From: Ligustrum vulgare
Lineage: Eukaryota > Streptophyta > Magnoliopsida > Lamiales > Oleaceae
NCBI GenBank assembly: GCA_963555705.1
Contig: OY743168.1
Coordinates: 98,307,425 to 98,371,424 of the forward strand
Reading direction: 5' to 3'
DNA: 64,000 bases
The notes under the pieces are model-generated. The model was given only the letters and a program-made list of their open reading frames with translations, did not search any database and was not told the DNA's origin. The translations under genes were made by a program, and so were the position numbers. Shown here piece after piece: positions 11,409 through 22,562 of the stretch; positions within the stretch are counted from its first letter, which is position 1, and the number at the start of each line of letters is the position of its first letter.

Positions 11409-11671
11409 CTTTGAGAGAATAAGGAAGGAAAAACTTATGATAAAATGATATTTTGGGATGCATGAAACTGTGAAAATCATTGGATTTTTAAACTTCTTTC
11501 TCTCCAAACTTCTTTCCAAAATCCACTGCTGCTTCTAGATATCCAAAACATTTTCCTACTTTTGATCCACAAAATACACAGATAGTTTTGATCTGTCGAA
11601 GTTTTGGTCCTTCCATCTTTGAGAGAATAAGGAAGGAAAAACTTATGATAAAATGATATTTTGGGATGCAT
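11288..11671 (-). repeat. Tandem duplication of the LOG 5' end
   Basis: About 176 bases spanning the LOG leader and the first ~40 codons occur twice: 11288-11463 and 11496-11671. The outer copy gives a truncated LOG start (ATG at 11616) that leaves frame after about 40 codons. The copies differ at only a few positions, so the duplication is younger than the cassette. It is not present in copy B. Confidence 0.75.
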
Positions 11672-11811
11672 AAATTTACTTTTGACAAAATCACCCTACT
11701 CACTTTTCGGTGATTAAATATTTTTAACCAGCCTTTATCAAAACTCGTGAAAGGAAACAGAAAAATATTTTATATGTGCATATATATCAAATGATTTACC
11801 TTGTATCAATG

Positions 11812-12351
11812 CTAAATATCCAAAACATCATTGTTTATAACAGCCTGGCAAACGGGATCTTTTGCTATTATATTTTTGAGACTATAACACTCTTTATCGC
11901 TGATAAATTTAGCCCATAAAGATAGTAGCCCACGCTGCACATACCCACTAGGGTGCATCTCAACAGTCAATCAGATATCATACAATGACTCCTTACTCAG
12001 TCCACCTTTAATGAAGTATATCTTATCATCTCAGTTTATGGATGAATATCCTATTGATTTACAATGGATATCACATGTCCATCGAGCACATTTGTAGTAA
12101 CTATTTAATCTTTTTGCTCTTCGCTTCTTTGCAAAAGTACTCTTACCTAAGCCAGGCTTGTACTTAGAAAATGAATCTGGTAATTCACCAGCTAATCGAA
12201 CTTTTGCTTCGATCAACCAGCGTTCATCTTCTGGGATGCCATGATCCATCAGCAACCTCAATCTTTCGAGCCTAATTCGATATATTTTTCTCAAATCATT
12301 TACTGGAAGATTGGAATAATATTTGCGAATATTTGAAAGTATGATATTCAT
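11812..12351 (-). pseudogene. Cysteine-motif basic protein (CRP), copy A, two nonsense codons
   Basis: Colinear with the intact frame at 21715-22266 without any frameshift. The first 106 codons are open; TGA codons occur at 12031-12033 and 11971-11973, both at positions where a CGA arginine codon would become TGA by a C-to-T change. The G-x-G-K-S ... basic patch ... cysteine region is recognisable, but the first cysteine of copy B (C85) is Tyr here. The gene probably no longer makes a full protein. LOG follows on the same strand about 400 bases downstream. Confidence 0.7.
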
Positions 12352-12680
12352 TTTTGATGGATCTAGCCTTCTTCCCCAATCATCTATTTAAATGCATTAT
12401 TCAACGCGTAAAAGAGCGGTGGCTCCGTGTGTCAGTAATATCGATTCCATCAAGAAATAATGGAATAAATTATTGAAAAGGTGGGAACAACGAGATAATG
12501 TATCATTACCTTTTTCGATATAATGGAAGATTTGGCGACAAGATTGAGATCATGAGATATTTCCTTGGATATTGTACCTGATTTTTCCGGTATACTAAAA
12601 GAAATAAATGTATACTAATTTGAAATGTACAGAAATACATACTGATGAAATGAATACTGTATTGAACCATAAGTTCATAC

Positions 12681-14174
12681 ATATGTACAAGTGAAATATC
12701 TTGCTGAACCAGAAGTTCATACATACAAGTGAAATATGTATATAGTATGAACCAGAAGCTCATAAATGAAATATGCATTGTATTGAACCAGAAGTTTAGC
12801 GATATTGTATTGAATCAAATATTTATACATAGAAATGAAATAAAACCGTATTGAACCAGAAGTTCTATAATAAACGGTTAGATTATCAAAAGTTTCAAAT
12901 TATTTCTATGAGAATAACTTATTCAAAATTGTTTATCATACAACAATATTCTATGTCAAACAGGGATTAGCTCAAGAAGCTTTATGATTTGTAAAAGTGT
13001 GATATGTATACAATCCACCAAAGCGCACTTAGATATATGATTGAGATTATATCTCTAAAAGAATGACATGTGTTATGGCATTTTAACCGATTGATAATAT
13101 TTGAGAACATTATGAGGAAAACACGCCTGAAGCGTAATTATGCCTGAAGCATAATGACTATCGATTCCAAAAATAAATATCTCTTGAATGATTGAAATGA
13201 TCCCTTTGAGGCTAAATACTCATGGTGAGTAAAAGGAACATAATTAAATGTAAAAGACTCAGGTACCTGATGATAGAACCTATAAAGAGATCTCTCTATA
13301 TTATATTGAGTTGAAATGGAATCGATAAATAAGTCGACTGCGTACATAAACAACCCTCTTATGAAAATGAGGTTGATGAAATTATAATACTTTGGCCAAG
13401 TATATAACCCCAATGTAGGGATTATTGTTCAAGGACCTGAAGTCCAAATGTTTAAATGTGTAAAGCCAGTAATTATATGTACAAATGAAAAATATTTCAC
13501 AGTCGTAAAAGACGACTCGTTGCGCGCAAGATTTTTCATAGAACTGGCATGACATATGGTGGATAGACTATAGTCTAAATCACTAGCTTGAGCTCTTTGA
13601 TATACCAATAAGTGAGATCAAAATGTATGATTCTCATCTCGGTACTTTGAGAGTATTCTTTGATGTACCAGTTGATCACGGTACTTTGGGATTTTAAGTA
13701 AAATGATTGTAGATTATATGTCAAAATTGATATCTATTTCAATGATTGATTATGCTCCTACAAATTGAAATTGCAGTTTATAAAGTGTAAGAACATACAT
13801 GTATAAATCATTGAAAGATTCAATATGCCCAGATTAGTATCACTATAGGATGATACAAATGACTCAATGATATAATATGTTGAAAGTAAAATTGGAGTGT
13901 ACTATTTATGATATCTTGGAAATTGATTATTCACTAGAAGTGAATATGAAAATGAATATGTTTAATTATTCACCAGAAGTGAATTCTAGATTTTATTATT
14001 CACCAGAAGTGAATCCTAAATTTAATTATTCACCAGAAGTGAAAGATGCAATCGATAAATTAGTACAACATTGCTTAATATAGCATGTTATGACATCATG
14101 AGCTATGAACAATTTATATAAAGCTCATCATAAATTATATGATTGCACCAATATACTTGTGATATTCCATGAAA
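12681..14174 (+). other. Internal copia-type remnant with short tandem peptide-coding repeats
   Basis: Bases 12640-12880 have repeats containing GAACCAGAAGTTCATA. At 13927-14045 a TATTCACCAGAAGTGAA unit recurs four times, encoding YSPEVN repeats in a 68-codon plus-strand frame (13877-14083) that has no known domain. The rest has no open frame. I take this as degenerated pol/3' sequence of the element. Confidence 0.45.
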
Positions 14175-14879
14175 GGAATAAATACGCATTGCACTCTTTT
14201 TCCCTTAGCTGAAGTTTTGTCTCACAGAGTTTTCCTAGTAAGGTTTTTAATGAGGCAACAGTTGAGGCGTATTGATGAAAATTAATGAGAATAATGTACT
14301 CTTTTTCCCTTCGCTGAGGTTTTGTCCCACAGGGTTTTCCTAGCAAGGTTTTTGAGGCATTATCATAGCTATTGACAAGCTATAATTCAGCAACACATTG
14401 TTATACTGGAATGATATCAATAAATGAAGAAAATCATAGACATCTTATGAAGAATGCTATACAAGGAGATTTTTATATTCCAGAAGAAAGATGATATCAA
14501 TGTTCGAGAAGTTCATGAATCCTCAATTGCACACTTCAGGGGGAGAAACATGATGTACTCTTTTTCCTTCGTCCAGGTTTTGTTCTACTAGGTTTTCCTG
14601 ACAATGTTTTAACGAGGTAGCGGCTGTACTCTTTTTCCTTGGTTCAGACTTTATCCTACTGGGTTTTACTGACAAGGTTTTAATGATTCAGCACTTCAGA
14701 ACTTCAAGATTCAGTACATGATTTGTTCTACTTAAATGTTAGACTCAATGATTCACCATGGCCAACATTAGGGGGAGCTTCTGTACTCTTTTTCCTTCGC
14801 TCAAATTTTATCCCACTGAGTTTTCTTAGCAAGATTTTAATGAGACAGCCAATTGCAGAATAGGTCATTAAAGGGGGAG
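14175..14879 (+). repeat. 3' tandem repeats and polypurine tract of the copia-type element
   Basis: Five degenerate ~70-90-bp units carry TACTCTTTTTCC(C)TT, then TTTTGTC(C)CAC, then GGGTTTTCCT and AAGGTTTT, near 14185, 14295, 14555, 14625 and 14785. The tract AAAGGGGGAG at 14870-14879 abuts the right LTR. This arrangement is common in the untranslated 3' part of plant copia elements. Confidence 0.65.
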
Positions 14880-15080
14880 TGTTATAAATATAATAATAAA
14901 ATATGTGAATGACCAATTACCATTATACCCCTATAAACTTTATATATTACGATTGTGTCATTGTTTCCTCTTATAAATAGGAGCTATTTCATTTCATTGG
15001 AAATATACCTAATGGGAAGTTTTCTCTCATTCTCTCCTATCTCTATATTCTCTATTGTTTTTTATAATAATTTTACAACA
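14880..15080 (+). repeat. Right LTR (3') of the copia-type element
   Basis: 201 bp, starting TGTTATAAAT and ending TTTACAACA, followed by the AATTA target duplication (15081-15085). Matches 8684-8884. Confidence 0.85.
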
Positions 15081-15085
15081 AATTA

Positions 15086-18000
15086 TACATATTTCTAAAA
15101 AATACTATTCAGATAATTGTTTTTCCTAAATCGTGGTTCTTGAAAGTTCGTACAACTCGGCCAAAAATACTTTTTTCCCCAGCTTATTTAGAGAGCGTGT
15201 GCAGATATTGGGGGTTGAGTTCGGAAACAACCAGATACGAGATAATCGAATCCGAAAATGTACCGGCAAGGTGAATAAACAAACATGAGATGATTTCGGT
15301 CGTTTTGATTATTTTTCTAAAACCCAACCATTCAAATCGAGATTTTCGGATTGGTCCAAATAAGATGAAAAGAAGTTGCTTTCTAGCTCTAGCTGAAATA
15401 AACATGTTGACGATGAAATCACACCCAAAAGAAAAGAAATGTTCAAGTGAGAATGAACAAGCGGAAATATTGATTAGGTTATACGATATTATATTATTGG
15501 TTACTTTAATTTGGTGATTATTGAATAAGCTAAACTTTTTATAATAAAGTAGTAAAAGATTTTGTGTATAATTAAAGTGATTTTTTTAACCAATTAAAGT
15601 GATTTTATTTAGTAGGTGCAAAGAGCAAGTTCACCTAATGCAATGTAATATCTTCTTGAGTTATGCTACTTATAGTTGTAGCTTAATAAAGAGGTTGACG
15701 TAATGGACGCGTGACACAATCCTACCATTTTACACATCACATTAACTTTTAAATCAACACATTCAATATTGACACTAAATTTTTTAATCGTCCTCCTTGT
15801 CATTCTTCTTTAGTAAAAGAAAGTTTTCTTGGGATTGTCATTCACTATTTTCAACACATTCAATATTGACACTATTAATCATCCTCCTTGTCATTCTTCT
15901 TTAGTAAAAGAAAGTTTTCTTGGGATTGTCATTCACTATTTTTTTAATTCTAGTAGAAATTTGTTTTCGTCAGATTCTTGTAATTTTTTGGATTTTTATA
16001 AGCATGCCCATTCTTAATTTATAGACACATACAATGTATAATGTTTTTTAATGCCCCTTTCATATATTTTAAGATAATTTTGAAAGTTTTCATCATTGGA
16101 TCTCCGTGTAGGAAGCAGCATATGTGTGCGCGCACTCCAAAAATAAATAAATAAATAAATGCTACATGTGCGTACAACATTAAATACTGCTATAGTGAGG
16201 GGTCTATATATTCAAATCCTTGTACAATGAGCATTTTTCTTTTATATCATTATTACTAATAGATGAACACGTGCGTTGCACGTGACGATTTATATTTGAG
16301 ATGATTCGCGTGACATTGTAACTGAAAAAAATGTTATATGAACATAAACAATTAATGTTAAAAGTAAGTATTTTATATTCATATGGGGATTTTAAAGGAA
16401 ATGGAAAAATGTTAATTTAATATAAAATTGACTATTAATATTAGATAATTAGATTGATAAAAACACAATAATATTCATGATATTGAAATTGATGTTTTTG
16501 TTCGAAGGTAATAGAAATAATAGATGGCAATTTAAGATTAAAGCCTTAAGCTAGCGTAAGTGCAAATTCTGTTTAACCAGAAGAAGAGTTTATAATCATC
16601 TTTACATATGCTTCTACTTTCGAGCATATTTATGAAGTACTGGAAACTCCGACAAAAAAAAAAAAAAAAAAAGATCCCAGCATGGAAGGGAAAAGGGGGA
16701 AAGAGAAGACTCTAGACCTATAGTTGACCACAATATAAAACTTGAAATTAGTCAAGTACATTATGTCCATAACTTACCTACTCGTAACTTTTAACACCAA
16801 TCATAAAACCAAAACATCTAATGTAGGGGAGTCATCTAGGAAGTATTTGATATGGCGTCAGAACACAATGAATTAACATTAACACCATGTATCTGCAAAA
16901 CACAATATAGATCATTAGTTTTCATTGATCGACATTTAGTTAGAAGTAAATTCCAGCACCACTTAAATATCTTAAATCATAATATCTTTACAAAAGATCC
17001 AAAAAATAGTTTTCTTCTTTCAATGGAAAATAAGAACATTTCATTAAGCACGAAAGGACAAAGCTCACTTAATACACCCCTAATTCCTCCTAATACTTTG
17101 GTGTGCAGACCATGTTTCTAATAAAATTTATAATATTGAAAATAAATGTATCAAGCACTCTCATGCCAAGTAATATGGTGCCATTCATGCTCATCCAAGT
17201 TGATTACATTTGCTAACGGTTGAGGAAATTACATATCAAGAAAAATGACTAAATATCAAGATGACAAAGTGAGAGCCAAATTTCATATCGCAGAGTTAAA
17301 TTTTAGAATTTTAAAATCTGATGGAACATATTATTATCATTTTCTTTCCCATTTTGTGAAGTGGTGAAATTCTAGATGTCACTATATATGACAAATCAGG
17401 CATGAAGCATGCTTGCTGCTAATTCATCCATCCATTGGTTGTCCTAATGCTTTTGCTTGTAAAGCTCCTTCAAATTGGTGCATGCCACTCTATATAAAAA
17501 TCATATATTATCATTTTCTTCCCCATTTTAAAAAGAAGTGAAATTTTAGATGTCACCATATATGATAGATCAGGTATGAAGCATGCTTGGTTGTCCTAAT
17601 GTTTTTTGCTTGTAAAACTCCTTGAAATTGGTGCTTGCAACTCTATATAAAAATAACCGTCTAAGTATACCACTTATGTCTTATCTTACATAAAAAGAGA
17701 GATGCAAAATTAAATGATGCTCTTGATTATTATTAGAGAAAGATTATCATTATAAAAACGCACTACGGAATTATCAAAGAATAACCCTCCACAAGTGGAA
17801 AAATAGAATCTTGACAAGAATGGACAATATCGACAATATACTTAAGTAGGGAAATTAGATTTTAGTAATAAAGTTGCTGAATCGTTAAAATTCAACCCAA
17901 TAAAGAAGCTCAAATTTTTGAGACGGGGTCTTTGTTCTAAAGTACGATAGTTAATTTATTTGACTTGAAAGATTGCATAATGTCGATAGAAGATTAAAAT

Positions 18001-18950
18001 AAGTCGTACCTTAATCATGAGGCTCCAATGTGTCAGCAAAGCTTATGAGGTCATCACTGGTGTCAATTTCAAATCATGCCACACCACAGGTATAAGCCAT
18101 GACTTGCAGACAACCTTCTCAGAACAAACAACTTAATGAATCAATTACCTAAGGAATGAAATAAAGATTGTATTCATGATGTTTGAAGTGCAAGATCATT
18201 TACCATGAATTTTCTTCTATTGCAGAAATCCCATCAACTCCATCTTCTTCAGTTAACTAAAAGAACCATCAAAATGGAAATTCGAGTTAGGCAAAGTTTT
18301 TAATAAAGAAATAACAAACTTCAACTTTTTAAATAAATAAAATACCCCCAAGGAGTTCTTTAAATTGTTCATGATCCCATCAGCAGATGACAAGTTTCCT
18401 AGTAACACAAGTAGCTAAGAATGTGCATGTATATGTAAAATTTTCTTGAGCTATTTGACACTATCAATGTGATTCTCTTTATTTTTTTTCTTCCATTTCA
18501 CTTTTAGTTGCAGGAATTTGCAGCTTTTATCAAAGAAGTGATGGTGATGGTGGTGGTGGTGGTGATGATTTCATGAGAATATGCTAAAAAAAGGATTGGG
18601 GGGGGGGGGAGTTGAATTGGAGATCTTGAAAGGAAGTGTGAAGTGAAAATTTGAAAAAACGGATTCATATCAGGCGGTGATGATTTCATGAGAATATGCT
18701 AAAAAAAGGAGTGGGGGGGGGGGGGGAGTTGAATGGGAGATCTTGAAAGGAAGTGTGAAGTGAAAATTTGAAAAAATGGATTCATATCAGGCACCAGCAT
18801 TGAGAACTTAACAAATTGGCAGATAAGTTAAAGTGAGTACCTTGTTTTCCCTTTATCTTTTGAGTTACATCCATGAGAGTTTGTCCAACAATTGTACCTC
18901 ATATAGACTTGTCAATCTATCTATACTTACACCACTAAATGTCAAACTTC
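15086..18950. other. Intergenic DNA with local duplications, no gene recognised
   Basis: Short frames here lack any family signature. A ~90-bp unit (CCTCCTTGTCATTCTTC ... TTGTCATTCACTATTTT) is duplicated in tandem at about 15770-15942. Two related segments at about 17330-17415 and 17505-17590 share TATTATCATTTTCTT and GAAGCATGCTTG. A 115-bp unit with a poly-G run is tandemly duplicated at 18561-18675 and 18676-18792. (AAAT)n lies at 16140-16160. Confidence 0.45.
16257..16283 (-). mobile_element. Possible degenerate Helitron 3' end
   Basis: The palindrome ACGTGCGTTGCACGT (16269-16283) sits 12 bases from ATTAGT on the minus strand, resembling the terminal hairpin of Helitrons seen intact at 33529-33543. 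The CTRR terminus is not clean, and no 5' end was found. Confidence 0.35.
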
Positions 18951-18955
18951 TTTTA

Positions 18956-20790
18956 TGTGACGACCCGAATTCTCGACCATTCGAGTGCCACTAAAAGTGA
19001 CTCATATCATATTATCTAGACTTAAATAGTAATGTAAAATTATTCAAAAGAATAATTAGAATCCCATAATTTAATTTGTGAATAAAAATATAACATAATT
19101 TTCTTACATAAAGTTCAACATAATTATCTCATCAATCTTAACCACTTTTGCCACTTCCATGTTGACCGCCTCGAACCTTCAATTATCTGAAAATGGTAAA
19201 TATCGTGGAGTGAGATTTATAAAATCCCAGTAAGTATACCAAGCATAATTTTCTTTTGAAAGCATATGGATCATTTTCATCATAACATAGGATAGGATCG
19301 AAATCCTCATAAACATAGAGAGACACAAGAATTTTACCGAACTTAGATGACAAGAATTCTTATGTGTAGCGCTACTAAACTCCGGTCCCCTTAGCATAAT
19401 CATAAACATATCATATGGGACCAATAGCAATCTTGTGAGATTGATTTCATAGCAATGATCCAAACATTTTCGTAAAAACATAAGGTATATCTAATTTTCA
19501 TAAAAACATACTTACTTTTCTTAAAAATATAAGGTATTTTACTTTTCATAAAAACATACTTACTTTTATTAAAAATATAAGGTATTTTACTTTTCATAAA
19601 AACATACTTACTTTTCTTAAAAACATAAGGTGTATTTACCTTTCATAAAAACATACTTACTTTTCATAAAAACATAAGGTAATACCTTTCATAAAAACAT
19701 ACTTACTTTTCATAAAAACTTAAAGTATATTTACATTTCATAACAACATACTTAATTTTCATAAAAACATAAGATATACTTACCTTTTAAAAGATTAAAA
19801 TGAAGTGTAGTAGTAAATGGACCAAAACTTTCTTGACCACCTTGAATTTCTCTTACTTGTGGATTTTGTCAAGAGGTTGGAAATAAGTGTATATGTGTAG
19901 AGTTGTGTGTAAAAGAGATGGGTTTAAATAGATGTATAAAGTTGGCATATTGTAAATAATCATTCAATTCTATTAATTTTAACACATCATTTTCTTAAAG
20001 TAAAGCACCATTCATATACTTTTCCATATTTATACAAATAATATGCTCTTCATGATTATATATAATGGAGTCTATCAATCATTCATATACTTTTCCATAT
20101 TTATACAATTATTATGCTCTTCATGATTATATATAATGGAGTATATAAATCATTCATATACTTTTCCATATTTATACAAATATTATGCTCTTCATGATTA
20201 CATATAATGGAGTCTTATCAATCATTCATATACTTTTCCATATTTATACAAATATTATGCTCTTCATGATTATATATAATGGAGTATATAATTCATTCAT
20301 ATACTTTTCCATATTTATACAAATATTATGCTCTTCATGATTACATATAATGGAGTCTATCAACCATTCATATACTTTTCCATATTTATACAATTATTAT
20401 GTTCTTCGTGATTATATATAATGAAGTATATAAATCATTCATATACTTTTCCATATTTATACAAATATTATGCTCTTCATGATTACATATAATGGAACCT
20501 CTCATGCTTGCATATATTTTCTTAATTTCAATAATAAAAATAATTTTTGTATAAATAAATATTGGGATAACATTGAATTAAGTACTTGGACTTAATATAC
20601 TTTAAATCAAGAGAATGGAGATATTTTTAGAAATTCGGAATTTAATTTAAAATTGAACGATCTCGATTATTTCTTGACTTGGCTATACGAATACGTCGCG
20701 GCGTTAACTTAATAAAAATGGGTGAAATAGTAGCGACACGATTTTCTATTAAAATAATTATTAATCGCGTAAAAATTCTTGGTCGCTACA
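18956..20790 (-). repeat. 3' LTR (left) of the young LTR element
   Basis: Almost identical to 25485-27319. It contains two internal tandem arrays: 19480-19790 with CATAAAAACATACTTACTTTT units, and 20010-20500 with about seven ~70-bp units carrying CATATACTTTTCCATATTTA. Small frames inside (for example 19179-19481) occur identically in the other LTR and are not genes. Confidence 0.9.
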
Positions 20791-20803
20791 AACTTACCCC
20801 CTT
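20791..20803 (-). promoter_or_regulatory. Polypurine tract of the young LTR element
   Basis: The minus strand reads AAGGGGGTAAGTT directly before the LTR start TGTAGCGACC, the expected plus-strand priming site. Confidence 0.7.
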
Positions 20804-21419
20804 AAAATAATTTCGTCCTCGAAATTAAACTTACTTGATCTTATGATTTCTGAACACTTAATCAGAATCTCTTCTCTTCTTTCTTTCTCTTAGTAATCTC
20901 ATCATTATAATATCTAACCCACTGGACTTTTACTAAATGCATCTCTTTGTTTTCTTAAGAACATGTATTTTTCTTATCAATAATAGACATATGTGTCTAC
21001 TCATAAATTCTAACTCAAAATGAAAATTTCCAATCGTATGTGATATTTCATCATATCTTGTAGTACTCATGTAACCTGTCACTTATCATAGTATCATGTA
21101 ACCTCAAATATTCGTATTAATATCTCTAAAATTTCAATAAATCTTTACTAACATATCATACCATAATAATTTGTCATTTCTTCTTATCACCAAATATCCC
21201 AAAATAATTAAAACGATTACCTGAATATTCTCTATGTAATATATCCAAACATGTTATTCACATATCAACATAATCATCAGTTTATCTTTCCAATATTTGT
21301 AACCCAAAATTTCTGCAAAATTCAATAAACAAATATCTCCCAAATAATTAAAATTCTTAACTCAAATATCATAACATTTCCCGTAAGGTATTCCTTTCAC
21401 TTGCACAAACTTATTAATC
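20804..21419. other. AT-rich internal region of the young LTR element
   Basis: No open frame or conserved motif. The first bases (ATAATTTCGTCCTCGAAATT) resemble a block at about 25215-25250 near the other end, so an older terminal region may be duplicated inside the element. Confidence 0.4.
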
Positions 21420-21671
21420 CTGATTCAATACAGTCCTTATTTCACTTTCACGTATCCCCGTATTATTTCTATACCTTGATTATTATATCAAAATATCAGT
21501 ACCCAAAAATCCAAGAAAATATTCCATATCTCAAATCCCGTCATCATCAAATCTTCCTTTTATCAAGAAAGTAAACGGCGCATAAACTCTTGTTCCCTCT
21601 TTTCCATTATTCTATTCCGCGCTTTCTTGCTGGAATCAATATCACGCGGATTCCCTCCGATCCTTAATGCT

Positions 21672-21680
21672 TTTAAATAG
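21672..21680 (+). promoter_or_regulatory. TATA-like box upstream of CRP copy B
   Basis: TTTAAATAG lies 35 bases before the CRP ATG and is conserved as ATTTAAATAG in copy A. The same word occurs before LOG, suggesting a shared core-promoter element. An RNA-level signal is an alternative if the cassette is of RNA-virus origin. Confidence 0.45.
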
Positions 21681-21714
21681 TTCATGCTGGGAAGAGGTTA
21701 GATCCATCAAAAAC

Positions 21715-22266
21715 ATGGATATCATTCTTACAAACATTCGCAAGTATTATTCCAGTCTTCCAATGAATGATCTGAGGAAAATTTATCGAATAAGACTCGA
21801 AAGATTGAGGTTGCTGATGGCTCATGGTGTTTCAGAAGATGTTCGCTGGTTGATCGAAGCAAAGGTTCGACTATCTGGTGAATTACCTATGACATTTCCA
21901 AAGCACATGCCTGGTTTAGGCAAAAGCACCTTCGCAAAGAAACGAAAAGCAAAAAGGCTGAATGGTTGCTACAAATGTGCTCGTTGGAACTGTGATACTC
22001 GTTGCAAAACAGTAGGATATTCTTCTACTAATCGGGATGATAAAATCAAATTCATAAAGGGTGGACTGAGTAAGGAGTCTTTGGATGATATTCGACTGAC
22101 TCTTGAGACGCACCCAAGTGGTTATGTGCAACGTGAACTTCTCTCCTTATACGCTCAGTTTAACGAGGACAAAAATCGTTATAGTCTCCAAAATATAATA
22201 GCAAAAGATCCTGTTTGCCAGTCTGTTTTACAAAATGAGGCTTCTGGCAGTTCAACAATGATATAA
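21715..22266 (+). CDS. Basic cysteine-motif protein, virus CRP-like (intact copy B)
   Basis: A 183-residue open frame. Visible parts are an Arg/Leu-rich helical N-terminus (about 8-55), a GLGKS-x-x-A-KKRKAKR basic stretch (67-81), four cysteines C85-x2-C88-x4-C93-x3-C97, then a C-terminal region with EDKNRYSLQNIIAKDPVC. The order G-x-G-K-S, A, basic run, C-x2-C resembles the zinc-finger/basic core of the cysteine-rich nucleic-acid-binding proteins of carlaviruses and relatives. The second cysteine pair is more tightly spaced here and the C-terminal half is unlike them, so homology is suggested, not shown. Such viral proteins bind nucleic acid, suppress silencing, and at least one enters the nucleus and alters cell proliferation. 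An in-frame ATG at 21667 exists; I prefer 21715 because it aligns with the copy A start. No frame damage. Confidence 0.55.
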   Translation: MDIILTNIRKYYSSLPMNDLRKIYRIRLERLRLLMAHGVSEDVRWLIEAKVRLSGELPMTFPKHMPGLGKSTFAKKRKAKRLNGCYKCARWNCDTRCKTVGYSSTNRDDKIKFIKGGLSKESLDDIRLTLETHPSGYVQRELLSLYAQFNEDKNRYSLQNIIAKDPVCQSVLQNEASGSSTMI

Positions 22267-22324
22267 GGTAAATCTCTTGATACACATTTAAAATATTTTG
22301 CTGTTTTCTTTCACGCGTTTTGGA

Positions 22325-22330
22325 AATAAA
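22325..22330 (+). terminator. Candidate polyadenylation signal of CRP copy B
   Basis: AATAAA about 60 bases downstream of the CRP stop and upstream of the LOG TATA-like box. Confidence 0.35.
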
Positions 22331-22479
22331 ATATATTTTCCTTTCTCGAGTTTTGATAAAGCTGGAAATAAATCACCGAAAGGTGATATCTTTGGTAAAA
22401 CAGTCAAAAGTTGGCCGATTTTGTCAAAAGTAAATCTTTACTTTTTCATAATCAATCAAAAACAGTAAATTTTTCCGGC

Positions 22480-22488
22480 TTTAAATAG
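22480..22488 (+). promoter_or_regulatory. TATA-like box upstream of LOG copy B
   Basis: TTTAAATAG within the small palindrome GGCTTTAAATAGCC, 75 bases before the LOG ATG. It mirrors the word before CRP. The surrounding ~85 bases are deleted in copy A. Confidence 0.45.
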
Positions 22489-22562
22489 CCAAACATATTT
22501 CATAGTTCAGGCATCCCAAAATCACATCTTCTTCGTAAGTTTTCTCTTCTATACTATCAAAG

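Larger units (their letters stand above)
10430..12680 (-). other. CRP-LOG cassette, copy A (antisense within copia-type element)
   Basis: On the minus strand the order is leader, cysteine-motif gene (12351-11812), spacer, LOG (11408-10755), and a 3' region with three hairpin-like repeats (10743-10539). The same order, with alignable non-coding parts, occurs at about 21420-23560 inside a different LTR element. Similarity can be followed by eye upstream to about 12575-12680 and downstream to about 10430; the limits are approximate because the flanks are AT-rich. Relative to copy B, this copy has lost about 85 bases just upstream of LOG and has gained a tandem duplication of the LOG start. Confidence 0.75.
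8684..15080 (+). mobile_element. Degenerate Ty1/copia-type LTR retrotransposon carrying a CRP-LOG cassette
   Basis: Two 201-bp direct repeats (8684-8884 and 14880-15080) are flanked by the 5-bp target duplication AATTA (8679-8683 and 15081-15085). The right LTR starts TG and ends CA; the left has TT for TG. I count about 13 differences between the LTRs, so the insertion is old. CGTTATCAGCACGAG follows the left LTR, and a polypurine tract AAAGGGGGAG (14870-14879) precedes the right one. The 3' internal region has repeats of the TACTCTTTTTCCTTCG ... GGGTTTTCC type that I associate with copia elements. No intact gag or pol is left. The middle holds a minus-strand CRP-LOG gene pair (about 10430-12680), antisense to the element. 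Copia assignment is inferred from the 3' region. Confidence 0.8.

Noticed and set aside
11260..11671. ORFs starting MHPKISFYHKFF (two copies)
   Set aside because: They are out-of-frame readings of the LOG leader and start in each half of the 176-bp duplication.
19179..19597. ORFs of 100 and 65 codons, repeated at 25708-26126
   Set aside because: They lie inside LTR sequence, arise from the ATAAAAACATA repeats and have no domain; identity between copies reflects the LTR pair.
19480..20500. Regularly spaced repeats that could look like a CRISPR array
   Set aside because: The units are contiguous tandem repeats with no unique spacers, lie within LTRs and occur twice identically in a plant genome.
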